From Pseudonocardiales bacterium (lineage in GTDB: Bacteria > Actinomycetota > Actinomycetes > Mycobacteriales > Pseudonocardiaceae): a stretch of DNA of 16,168 nucleotides. The stretch spans positions 1-16,168 of the forward strand of contig JAODNG010000365.1 of assembly GCA_025465385.1 (NCBI GenBank), given 5' to 3'. The notes beneath the pieces were generated by a model that searched no databases, was not told the DNA's origin, and saw nothing but the letters and a program-made list of their open reading frames with translations. Both the position numbers and the translations under genes were made by a program. Positions 7,399 through 13,341 of this stretch are shown one piece after another; position 1 is the first letter of the stretch; every line of letters begins with the position of its first letter.

Positions 7399-7723
7399 GA
7401 ACTCCCAGGTGCGGCTCCAGCTCTCGCATGATCGCGGTTCGCGGTCTGGCGCCGACGAACCGGGCGACAACTTCGCCGGCGACGAACAGCGCCAGGGTCG
7501 GCATGCTTCTGACCTGATAATTCAGGGTGGTTACGGGGTTGGCATCGACGTCGATCGATACGACGCGAAGGCGCGCGGCCTCGTCGCTGGCGATTTGTTC
7601 GAGGACCGGCGCGAGCATGCTGCAGGGACCGCACCATGCAGCGGTGAAGTCGACGAGCACGGGAGTCTCACTGGAGAGGACGTCGTCGGCGAACGCAGCG
7701 TCGGTGGTGCTGGGGAGTGACAT
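7373..7723 (-). CDS. Thioredoxin
   Basis: A 116-residue thioredoxin with the redox motif WCGPC (cysteines 31 and 34), a preceding VLVDFTAAW strand and the cis-proline SMPTL near residue 74. It should reduce protein disulfides in the cytoplasm. The ATG at 7723 follows AGGAG with good spacing (CTAGGAGCGATC). The frame is open upstream, but that extension is not thioredoxin-like and lies in the HxlR gene. It sits 26 bp after the HxlR regulator on the same strand, suggesting an operon. The last ~12 residues (VPRSRRRVP) are unlike the family end and are encoded across the junction with the truncated SDR, so the 3' end has probably been replaced. Confidence 0.9.
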   Translation of the reverse strand: MSLPSTTDAAFADDVLSSETPVLVDFTAAWCGPCSMLAPVLEQIASDEAARLRVVSIDVDANPVTTLNYQVRSMPTLALFVAGEVVARFVGARPRTAIMRELEPHLGVPRSRRRVP

Positions 7724-7749
7724 GATCGCTCCTAGTTTCGGGGTCGGAT

Positions 7750-8175
7750 CTAGCGGTTGACCTGCGCGATAAGACGTTGTCGCGGACCGGTCTGCTCGCC
7801 GCATTCGCATACCAGCCGAGCGGTTACCCGGCCGCCGCAGCCGCTGTGGCGGTAGACGACCTCGGGAGCTGTTGCGGGGTAGAGGTGGTGTTCTGCCCAG
7901 TCGGAGATGGCTGACAGCACCGGTAGCAGGTCGTAGCCGGCGTCGGTCAGGGTGTACTCGAGACGGGCTCGGCTGCGGGGAACTTGGTAGGGCCGAGTCG
8001 TGAGAATGCCTGCCGCAGTCAAGCGACGTAGGCGATCGGAGACAACCGCGCGTGGCGCCCCCGTTGCGGCTTGCACCTCGTCAAAGCGGCGCAGCCCGAG
8101 GGCCACTTCGCGAACGATGAGCAGCGCCCAGCGCTCGCCGACCACGGTAAGCGCGTCCGCAAGATTACTTACCAC
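7750..8175 (-). CDS. HxlR-family transcriptional regulator
   Basis: A 141-residue HxlR-type winged-helix regulator. ALTVVGERWALLIVREVALGLRRFDEVQ and VVSDRLRRLTAAGILTTRPYQ are diagnostic. HxlR proteins often sense electrophiles, quinones or oxidants through cysteines. This one has a C-terminal cysteine cluster (GCGG, VCECGE), while the N-terminal cysteine common in the family is absent because the protein starts late. The GTG at 8175 is forced by an in-frame stop upstream, and a TAGACT box ends 7 nt before it, consistent with leaderless transcription. Followed by thioredoxin 26 bp downstream; a redox-responsive pair is a reasonable inference. Confidence 0.9.
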   Translation of the reverse strand: MVSNLADALTVVGERWALLIVREVALGLRRFDEVQAATGAPRAVVSDRLRRLTAAGILTTRPYQVPRSRARLEYTLTDAGYDLLPVLSAISDWAEHHLYPATAPEVVYRHSGCGGRVTARLVCECGEQTGPRQRLIAQVNR

Positions 8176-8178
8176 AGT

Positions 8179-8203
8179 ACTGAGTCTAGACTATGCACTC
8201 AGT
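8179..8203. promoter_or_regulatory. Inverted repeat, probable HxlR operator over its promoter
   Basis: Perfect 7-bp arms ACTGAGT (8179-8185) and ACTCAGT (8197-8203) are separated by 11 bp, and a 10-bp perfect palindrome AGTCTAGACT (8183-8192) lies inside. The element covers the putative -10 box (TAGACT on the minus strand) of the HxlR gene. That placement fits autorepression. Confidence 0.55.
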
Positions 8204-8239
8204 TTGCTCTTGATGGCCGGCCAGAGGAGCCAGCTGCGC

Positions 8240-8461
8240 TCAGTCCAAGGCCAGAACAGTCAGCAGCGCCGCACTGACGGCTTGCATCTCGGCGCCGTTC
8301 AGCCGGCCAGCGAACTCACCGAAGCGCGTCTGCGGATCGATCACTGCCAGCTGCTCGATCATCACGCGGGTCTTGGTGCCCTCGACTTCGATCTCCGGGC
8401 GAAACGATGCCGACCGTTGTCCGGTCGAGGTCGGCGCGACGATCCACGCCGCACACCCCAT
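8240..8461 (-). pseudogene. MazF/PemK-like toxin fragment, frameshifted 5' end
   Basis: The 73-residue frame reads AWIVAPTSTGQRSASFRPEIEVEG, MIEQLAVIDPQ and RLNGAEMQAVSAALLTVLALD, the second half of an MazF/PemK-type mRNA interferase. The usual N-terminal strand with the RRPAVVL motif is not in this frame. It does appear in the next frame just upstream: a GTG at 8495 opens VRRRGPAVLAAHG, which runs out of register before 8461. A one-base frameshift plus a small deletion would explain this. No MazE-like antitoxin gene is adjacent on either side. I call it a decayed toxin gene; a short functional variant is the alternative. Confidence 0.6.
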
Positions 8462-8496
8462 GCGCGGCTAGCACCGCGGGGCCGCGACGCCTCACC

Positions 8497-8508
8497 TACC
8501 GTGCGGGC
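8497..8508 (+). promoter_or_regulatory. Leaderless promoter -10 box of the methyltransferase gene
   Basis: TACCGT at 8497-8502 matches TANNNT and is followed by 6 nt and then the ATG at 8509, the spacing expected when transcription begins on the start codon. No ribosome-binding site is visible before that ATG. This supports both the promoter and the start choice. Confidence 0.6.
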
Positions 8509-9078
8509 ATGCCGATGAATGCGATCCATCGCCGCCTATGTCGCTCCCACTATTGGACCAACCTCGTGCGCTCGCACCTGCTGCCCTGGGCACTTCAAGG
8601 CGTGTCGCTCGACGGCGAGGTTCTGGAGATCGGGCCGGGTTACGGCGTGACGACGCGCTGGTTGGCGCAGCGATCCGAACGGCTCACCGCGATCGAGGTC
8701 GACCCAGCGCTGGCCGCCGCTCTGCAAGCCGAGCTCGCCGGCCGGGTTGAGGTCCACCACGGTGACGGGTCCGCGCTGCCGTTCGCCGACGCGTCGTTCG
8801 ACGCGGTGGTGTGCTTCACCATGCTGCACCACGTGCCGTCGGCGCGGCTGCAGGACCGGCTGTTCGCCGAGGCCTGCAGGGTATTGCGGCCGGGGGGCGT
8901 GTTCGCCGGCTCCGATAGCCGGCTCAGTCTGCGGTTCCGGCTTCTGCATATACGCGACACGATGGTGGTCGTCGATCCGGACAGCCTGCCCGATCGACTC
9001 GGCCTCGCCGGTCTCACCGACCCCCGGGTTGAGCTCGGCAGTCGCTCCCTGCGCTTTACAGCGACCCGACCGCGTTAG
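8509..9078 (+). CDS. Class I SAM-dependent methyltransferase
   Basis: A 189-residue methyltransferase. Motif I, VLEIGPGYG, is at residues 38-46; the acidic end of strand 2 is AIEVDP; LPFADASFDAVVCFTMLHHV and CRVLRPGGVF follow in normal order, as in the Methyltransf_11 group. The methyl acceptor is unknown. The ATG at 8509 is preferred over an upstream in-frame start at 8407 because the extension is arginine/alanine-rich, overlaps the divergent toxin remnant, and a -10 box ends 6 nt before 8509. Its TAG stop overlaps the TAA stop of the convergent channel gene by sharing bases 9075-9078. Confidence 0.88.
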   Translation: MPMNAIHRRLCRSHYWTNLVRSHLLPWALQGVSLDGEVLEIGPGYGVTTRWLAQRSERLTAIEVDPALAAALQAELAGRVEVHHGDGSALPFADASFDAVVCFTMLHHVPSARLQDRLFAEACRVLRPGGVFAGSDSRLSLRFRLLHIRDTMVVVDPDSLPDRLGLAGLTDPRVELGSRSLRFTATRPR

Positions 9079-9728
9079 CCACGCTCCCCGGCGTTGAATT
9101 CGGGTGTGAACGCGGGTCGCACCGAAGGTCCGAGGGCGAACATCAACGCTAGTAACGCGCTGACCAAGACGGTGAGCAGCGGCAGGACCAGCGCCAGCAG
9201 GGTAGCGCCGACGTACCCGATGAGCCCGAGGAGATACCGGACACTGACGTCGCGGACGAACTCTGGTGCCAGGCCTGCCACTAACAGGCCGCCGCGAGCG
9301 AGGTGGTGCCAGATCAGGTTGAAGGCGACCGCGCAACCAGTCAATGTGGCGCCGTAGAGCAGGCTTGCTGTCCGGGCGTCCGCCCCCGCCGTGTGCTCGG
9401 CTACCAGCCGGGTGGGCAGCGGCACGAAAGCCACGAACCCCAGCAGCAGCAGGTTGAGCATGAGCATCAGCTGATCGACTCGGTTGACCACGCGGAACAG
9501 CGCGTGGTGATTGGCCCACATGATGCCGATCTGCAGGAAGCTTGCGGCGTAGGCGCCGATCTCCGGCAGCGCGTGACCAAGGGCAGCCGCGAGGCTGGTC
9601 TCCGCTGGGACATCGACCCGCACATCAAGAATCAGCAGCGTGATCGCGATCGCCAGTACCCCGTCGCTGAAAGCCTCCAGCCGCTCGGTGTCCCCGCGGT
9701 CGGCTCCGGCACCCCACCATCGACTCAT
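9075..9728 (-). CDS. TMEM175/DUF1211-family integral membrane channel protein
   Basis: A 217-residue protein with about six hydrophobic helices. The family signature FSDGVLAIAITLLILD begins at F20 in the first helix, and IMWANHHALFRVV follows after the second. Bacterial members studied so far form potassium-permeable channels from tetramers of a single six-helix unit. The ATG at 9728 lies 10 bp after the stop of the isochorismatase-like gene on the same strand, so the two are probably co-transcribed. No strong ribosome-binding site is visible. It converges on the methyltransferase gene with overlapping stop codons. Confidence 0.88.
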   Translation of the reverse strand: MSRWWGAGADRGDTERLEAFSDGVLAIAITLLILDVRVDVPAETSLAAALGHALPEIGAYAASFLQIGIMWANHHALFRVVNRVDQLMLMLNLLLLGFVAFVPLPTRLVAEHTAGADARTASLLYGATLTGCAVAFNLIWHHLARGGLLVAGLAPEFVRDVSVRYLLGLIGYVGATLLALVLPLLTVLVSALLALMFALGPSVRPAFTPEFNAGERG

Positions 9729-9738
9729 CTCGACACCG

Positions 9739-10392
9739 TCACTCGGGTGTGCGATTCAGCAGTGTGCAGAAGGTGGCAGTGTCGGTCTGCAGGCAGCCAC
9801 CGAAGAAGTCGAGCTGAGCCAACGACCGTTGGGCTGCCTCGTGGTTCCCGTATCCGCAGGCGTCGACCACCACTACCGGCAGGTATCCCAGATCCAAGGC
9901 GTGCCGGACGGTGGGTTCGATACCCACCTCCAGGGCTACCCCGACGATGGTGAAAGCCGCGATGCCGCAGTCCCGCAGGGCGAAGTCCAGTGGGGTGCCG
10001 ACGAACGCCGACATGCCGACCTTGTCGAGCACGGCCTCGCTGGCCAGCGGGGTGATCTCGGGGATGACCTGGAATTGCGGCGAGTCCCGGGGAAAGGCCG
10101 AAATGATCTCACCGACCGTGCTGGCGCGCTGCCAGGCCATCGCGGTGCGCAGCCCGGAGGTACCGGTCACCTCTAGCGGCAGCGTCATGTGCCGGGTGAA
10201 AAACGTCCGTACCCCGGCGCTACGCGCCGCATCGAGCACAGTAGTCACCCGCGTGATCACCTCTGCCGCGTCGTCGATCTGGTTGAGAACTCCGACCTGC
10301 ATGTCATAGACGAGCAGCGCCATCCGCTGCGGATCGCACACCTGTTCCAAAGTGGTGGGAATTGCTATACCGCGGTAGTGTTCCATACTCAT
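9739..10392 (-). CDS. Isochorismatase-fold protein lacking the usual catalytic cysteine
   Basis: A 217-residue isochorismatase-like hydrolase fold. The family's Asp-Lys-Cys triad is only partly present: D30 in ALLVYDMQ and K124 in AVLDKVG match, but the segment that normally carries cysteine reads GVALEVGIEPTVRHA, placing G157 where the nucleophile is expected. It may therefore act without covalent catalysis (as isochorismatase itself can) or have lost hydrolase activity. DLGYLPVVVVDACG is the expected following strand. It overlaps the upstream muconolactone-isomerase-like gene by 4 bp (ATGA) and precedes the channel gene. Control by the divergent MarR regulator is inferred from layout. Confidence 0.85.
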   Translation of the reverse strand: MSMEHYRGIAIPTTLEQVCDPQRMALLVYDMQVGVLNQIDDAAEVITRVTTVLDAARSAGVRTFFTRHMTLPLEVTGTSGLRTAMAWQRASTVGEIISAFPRDSPQFQVIPEITPLASEAVLDKVGMSAFVGTPLDFALRDCGIAAFTIVGVALEVGIEPTVRHALDLGYLPVVVVDACGYGNHEAAQRSLAQLDFFGGCLQTDTATFCTLLNRTPE

Positions 10393-10736
10393 TCCTCACC
10401 GCTAGGCGCTGGCGACAGTGCGGTCGTATGGTTCGGCGACATCAATATCGGAACTGAATATATTCTCGATTTGAAACGGTGCCTCAGTGACAGGAAAGAC
10501 CATTCCAAGAAGCCTTCCTTGGACAACGGGAAATCATCAGTATAACGCTTGGCTTCCTCGACGCTGCCCAGCTCGAAGACGATCACCACGCTGGGCTCGT
10601 CGGCGCGCGCGTAGTTTTCCCGGACGATCCCGGCTTTCCACAGCCGCCAAACATTGGCGACCTCCTCCGGTAGGTAGGGGGTGTCGGTTTCCAAGGTCAC
10701 CCCGGGCTTGAAGCGGTCGTAGGCGATGATCTTCAT
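10389..10736 (-). CDS. Small protein of the muconolactone-isomerase-like/dimeric alpha-beta barrel type
   Basis: A 115-residue protein. Residues 1-88 (MKIIAYDRFKPGVTLET, VANVWRLWKAGIVRENYARAD, VVIVFELGSVEEAKRYTDDFPL, GFLEWSFLSL) resemble small dimeric-barrel proteins related to muconolactone delta-isomerase, which act in aromatic catabolism. The exact reaction is not predictable. The ATG at 10736 has GGAAG upstream. The last ~27 residues are unlike the fold and are encoded by unusually AT-rich DNA (10441-10500 is 40% GC by hand count), so the 3' end may be replaced. First gene of the minus-strand operon facing the MarR regulator; its stop overlaps the next start. Confidence 0.75.
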   Translation of the reverse strand: MKIIAYDRFKPGVTLETDTPYLPEEVANVWRLWKAGIVRENYARADEPSVVIVFELGSVEEAKRYTDDFPLSKEGFLEWSFLSLRHRFKSRIYSVPILMSPNHTTALSPAPSGEE

Positions 10737-10778
10737 GATCGTCTTCCGTCGAACGTGGGGACGTGGTTCCTCTCAGAG

Positions 10779-10801
10779 TAATATCTTAGCGTGCAGCTAA
10801 G
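10779..10801. promoter_or_regulatory. Leaderless promoter and MarR-type operator in the divergent region
   Basis: TAATAT at 10779-10784 ends 6 nt before the GTG start of the MarR gene, the spacing of a leaderless promoter. Inverted arms CTTAGC (10785-10790) and GCTAAG (10796-10801) flank the first five bases of the coding sequence. A repressor bound here would cover the transcription start and start codon together. The same site is 48 bp upstream of the divergent minus-strand operon and could control both directions. Confidence 0.6.
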
Positions 10802-11315
10802 TCAAACAGGAGAGCCTGAGCACGACCACGTCGATCGAGTGCGTCAGCTGTGGGAGAAAGAAGCGCCCGAGCTGGACACCAGCCCGATCGCGGTGATCGC
10901 GCGGCTCGGCCGGGCACACGCCTATGTGGACCGGGCCCTGCACGCCGTCTTCGCCCAGTACGGGCTGACCCGCCAGTCCTTCGACGTCCTGGCCAGCCTT
11001 CGCCGTATCGGGACGCCCTACCAGCTCACACCCACGGAGCTCTATCGGGCGCTGATGCGGACCTCGGGCGCCATCACTCACACCCTCCATCAACTCGAGT
11101 ACGCCGGACTAATCGAACGAGTACCTAACGAGAATGACGGCCGCAGCCTCCTGGTCGCGCTCACCCCGGCCGGCGTGGCCCTCGTCGATCGAGTCGGTCG
11201 GGAGCATCTCGCCAACGAGCGCGGCATGCTGGCGCCGCTGACCCCGGAAGAACAAGCGACCCTCGCGGCTCTGCTTCGCAGGCTTCTGATCGCATTCGAA
11301 GGCGAGCAGCCCTGA
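10791..11315 (+). CDS. MarR-family transcriptional regulator (second)
   Basis: A 174-residue MarR-type regulator with an N-terminal extension of about 20 residues (VRQLWEKEAPELDTSPIAVIARLGR) typical of actinobacterial members. The winged helix runs through about 60-130: QLTPTELYRALMRTSGAITHTLHQLEYAGLIERVPNENDGRSLLVALT. The GTG at 10791 is supported by a -10 box 6 nt upstream and has no ribosome-binding site. It is divergent from the muconolactone-isomerase-like/isochorismatase/channel operon and lies 59 bp upstream of an SDR-like start codon, so it may control genes on both sides. Confidence 0.9.
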   Translation: MQLSQTGEPEHDHVDRVRQLWEKEAPELDTSPIAVIARLGRAHAYVDRALHAVFAQYGLTRQSFDVLASLRRIGTPYQLTPTELYRALMRTSGAITHTLHQLEYAGLIERVPNENDGRSLLVALTPAGVALVDRVGREHLANERGMLAPLTPEEQATLAALLRRLLIAFEGEQP

Positions 11316-11374
11316 CCCGCGCCGTGTCGGTGAGCCCGGGTGGTGGGAGGGTCCCACGGGAAAGGACAGTCACG

Positions 11375-11488
11375 ATGGCTCTAGATGGCCGGTGCCATCA
11401 GCCTGTGGCGCCTTTTCATCAGCCGCCGCCGAGCTACCCGAGCGGTAAGCGCAAGCACACAAGTCCTGGAGCGAATTATGAAAATTGA
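11375..11488 (+). pseudogene. Start of a lost SDR-like gene (MALDGR stub)
   Basis: A good ribosome-binding site (AAAGGA at 11361-11366) precedes an ATG at 11375 that opens MALDGR, a common N-terminus of short-chain dehydrogenases. The frame then turns into non-SDR sequence (CHQPVAPFHQPPPSY) and ends at a TGA at 11486-11488, after 37 codons. I read this as the stub of a native SDR whose body was replaced near 11390-11400. Alternatively it is a short leader peptide, since its stop lies 11 bp inside the following SDR gene. Confidence 0.4.
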
Positions 11489-12272
11489 CCTGTCGAACAA
11501 GACTGCTATCGTAACCGGCTCCACGGCCGGCATCGGATTCGCGATTGCGAAAGGGTTCGCGAAAGCGGGTGCAGCCGTCGTCGTCAACGGCCGCACGGAC
11601 GCTTCAGTCGATGAGGCCGTCACAAGGCTCGCGGACGCTGCCCCCGGCACCGTCATTCGGGGGTGCGTTGCCGATGTTGGTACGGCAGAGGGCTGCTCCA
11701 CTCTGGTCGCGACCGAGCCGTCGGCCGACATCCTGGTCAACAACGTCGGAATCTATGGCCTGGAGGATTTCTTCGACATTTCGGACGCTGAATGGACGCG
11801 ATATTTCGAGGTGAACATCATGTCGGGAGTCCGTCTATCGCGCGCCTACCTGCCCGGCATGGTGAAGCGCAATCAAGGACGAGTTCTGTTCATCTCCTCG
11901 GAATCAGCTCTGAACATTCCGGTCGAGATGATCCACTACGGCTTTACAAAAACGGCCGCTTTGGCGATCTCGCGTGGCCTCGCTAAGCGCGTCGCCGGCA
12001 CGGGCGTCACCGTCAACGCCATCCTTCCCGGTCCAACGTTGTCCGGGGGTCTTGAAGCAATGCTGCAGGAGGCCAAGGAGAAGTCTGGCCTGTCCATTGA
12101 GGAGGCAGCTGCCGTCTTCGTGAGGGAGCACCGTCCGAGCTCCATCATCCAGCGGGCCGCGAGCGTAGAAGAGGTGGCGAACCTCGTTGTCTATGCCGCC
12201 TCGCCGCAAGCCTCAGCCACCACCGGCGCCGCGCTACGGGTCGATGGTGGCGTGATTGAAACCATCGTGTGA
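11478..12272 (+). CDS. Short-chain dehydrogenase/reductase (SDR)
   Basis: A 264-residue classical SDR, expected to oxidise or reduce a hydroxyl/carbonyl group with NAD(P). The cofactor loop TGSTAGIG is at residues 13-20 and NNVG at 88-91. The catalytic region is ISSES at 139-143 with YGFTK (Y154, K158), and VDGG near the C-terminus is usual. The ATG at 11478 has GGAG upstream; the frame extends to 11385, but those residues are not SDR-like. Local GC is lower than the neighbours (45-50% in several 60-bp lines by hand count), which suggests acquisition. It lies downstream of a MarR regulator and a stub of what may be a native SDR, and converges on the methyltransferase of the glycosyltransferase operon. 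Confidence 0.88.
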   Translation: MKIDLSNKTAIVTGSTAGIGFAIAKGFAKAGAAVVVNGRTDASVDEAVTRLADAAPGTVIRGCVADVGTAEGCSTLVATEPSADILVNNVGIYGLEDFFDISDAEWTRYFEVNIMSGVRLSRAYLPGMVKRNQGRVLFISSESALNIPVEMIHYGFTKTAALAISRGLAKRVAGTGVTVNAILPGPTLSGGLEAMLQEAKEKSGLSIEEAAAVFVREHRPSSIIQRAASVEEVANLVVYAASPQASATTGAALRVDGGVIETIV

Positions 12273-12322
12273 AGCATCGTTACGACGATTTCGTGGGAGC
12301 GAAGATAGCCGGCGTCGCCCAG

Positions 12323-12835
12323 TCAGGGGGCGCGAAGTGCGTAGCAGCGCAGGTTGCGGATGTCGTAGGTGAAGATCTCCAGGTCGGTGAATCCGCAGCG
12401 GGAGACCAGCTCGCGCAGGGACTCGGCGTCGAACATGGTGTGGTGGGCGTTCCAGATCCACCGCGGGACACCGCGCGAGTCGGCGCCTTGGTGGGCGGTC
12501 CGGTCGGAGTGACCACCGAGAATCCAGTAGTTGGCCTCGGCGGTATCGATCTCGCCTCGCACCCACTGCCCGGCGACGAACCGGGCGTCCGGGACTCCGA
12601 TGTCCAGCACAGCACCAGGCCGCATCACCCGAGCCCACTCGCGCAGGGTCGGTTCGACCAGCTCGTAGCTCTGGTGCTCGAGTACGTGATTGGCCCGCAG
12701 CCCGTCGACCGAGGCGGTGGCAAACGGCAGCGGGTCAATCCAGCTGATCACCTCGATATCGGGCAGCGGGAGGACGTCGACATGGACGTCGTAGTCGGGG
12801 TGCGGTTTCTCGCCCGCACCGATCTCGATCTTCAC
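12323..12835 (-). CDS. SAM-dependent methyltransferase (glycosyltransferase operon)
   Basis: A 170-residue class I methyltransferase of a short type. MKIEIGAGEKPHPDYDVHVDV provides motif I and the acidic strand-2 end. LPFATASVDGLRANHVLEH and WARVMRPGAVLDIGVPD are the equivalents of motifs II-III, and a C-terminal part includes AESLRELVSRCGF. Proteins like this are common in polysaccharide or glycolipid clusters, where they modify sugars; the acceptor is unknown. Its ATG overlaps the stop of the acyltransferase gene by 4 bp. Last gene of the three-gene operon. Confidence 0.83.
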   Translation of the reverse strand: MKIEIGAGEKPHPDYDVHVDVLPLPDIEVISWIDPLPFATASVDGLRANHVLEHQSYELVEPTLREWARVMRPGAVLDIGVPDARFVAGQWVRGEIDTAEANYWILGGHSDRTAHQGADSRGVPRWIWNAHHTMFDAESLRELVSRCGFTDLEIFTYDIRNLRCYALRAP

Positions 12836-13332
12836 CTCTGGTCGGCCTCGCCGATCTTTTTGATCACCTTCGCGGGACGCCCGGCGACGACGGTGTAGGG
12901 CGCGACGTCGTCGAGCACCAGGGAACCCGCGGCGACCACCGCGTGCTTGCCGATCCGCACTGGCCCGAGCACCATCGCGTGGCTGGCCACCCAGACGCCT
13001 TCCTCGATCACCACGTCGCGCCCGGAACGAGGGAACGTGGTCTGGCGCTCCCGACCGAACTTGGTGATGTCGTGGGTGCCGGTGAGCACCGCGACCTCGT
13101 GGCCGAAGAAGGCGTACTCCCCGATGGTGATCTGTCCACCGGAGACGTTGAACAGCGCATTGTTCACAATTGCGCTCGGATCGATACGCAGCCGGTCGTG
13201 GGTGCCGTGCAGCCGGTATCGGTAGAGCGGGTCCTCGCTGTCACCGTGGGTGAAACGGTTGCGCTCCTCGGCCAGCAGGCGCTGCACCGGGCCACGGAGC
13301 ACCCTGATCAGTAGGTCATCCAGCATCGACAT
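12832..13332 (-). CDS. Left-handed beta-helix (hexapeptide repeat) acyltransferase
   Basis: A 166-residue hexapeptide-repeat acyltransferase of the maltose/galactoside O-acetyltransferase type. The coils run from about residue 50 (IDPSAIVNNALFNVSG, GQITIGEYAFFGHEVAVLTG) to residue 150 (VVIEEGVWVASHAMVLGPVRIGKHAVVAAGSLV), and the histidine in GTHD is the likely catalytic base. The end AGRPAKVIKKI is typical. It probably acetylates a sugar using acetyl-CoA. The ATG at 13332 follows AAGGT, which overlaps the stop of the glycosyltransferase gene; the gap is 9 bp. Middle gene of the operon. Confidence 0.88.
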   Translation of the reverse strand: MSMLDDLLIRVLRGPVQRLLAEERNRFTHGDSEDPLYRYRLHGTHDRLRIDPSAIVNNALFNVSGGQITIGEYAFFGHEVAVLTGTHDITKFGRERQTTFPRSGRDVVIEEGVWVASHAMVLGPVRIGKHAVVAAGSLVLDDVAPYTVVAGRPAKVIKKIGEADQR

Positions 13333-13341
13333 GGTCGGACC

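Noticed and set aside
7064..7720. 218-codon plus-strand frame from the MarR operator through the thioredoxin gene
   Set aside because: Antisense to thioredoxin and out of frame with the SDR remnant; no family resemblance.
8536..9519. 327-codon minus-strand frame across the methyltransferase and channel genes
   Set aside because: Arginine/proline/glycine-rich composition and conflict with two clear genes mark it as a high-GC shadow.
9739..10736. Siderophore (isochorismate) pathway reading of this operon
   Set aside because: No isochorismate synthase, carrier protein or NRPS genes are present, and the isochorismatase-fold protein lacks the usual cysteine; the fold alone does not indicate siderophore synthesis.
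12276..12289. ATCGT/ACGAT hairpin with TACG loop just after the SDR stop
   Set aside because: Five base pairs and a very short T run are too little to distinguish from chance, although the position would suit a terminator.
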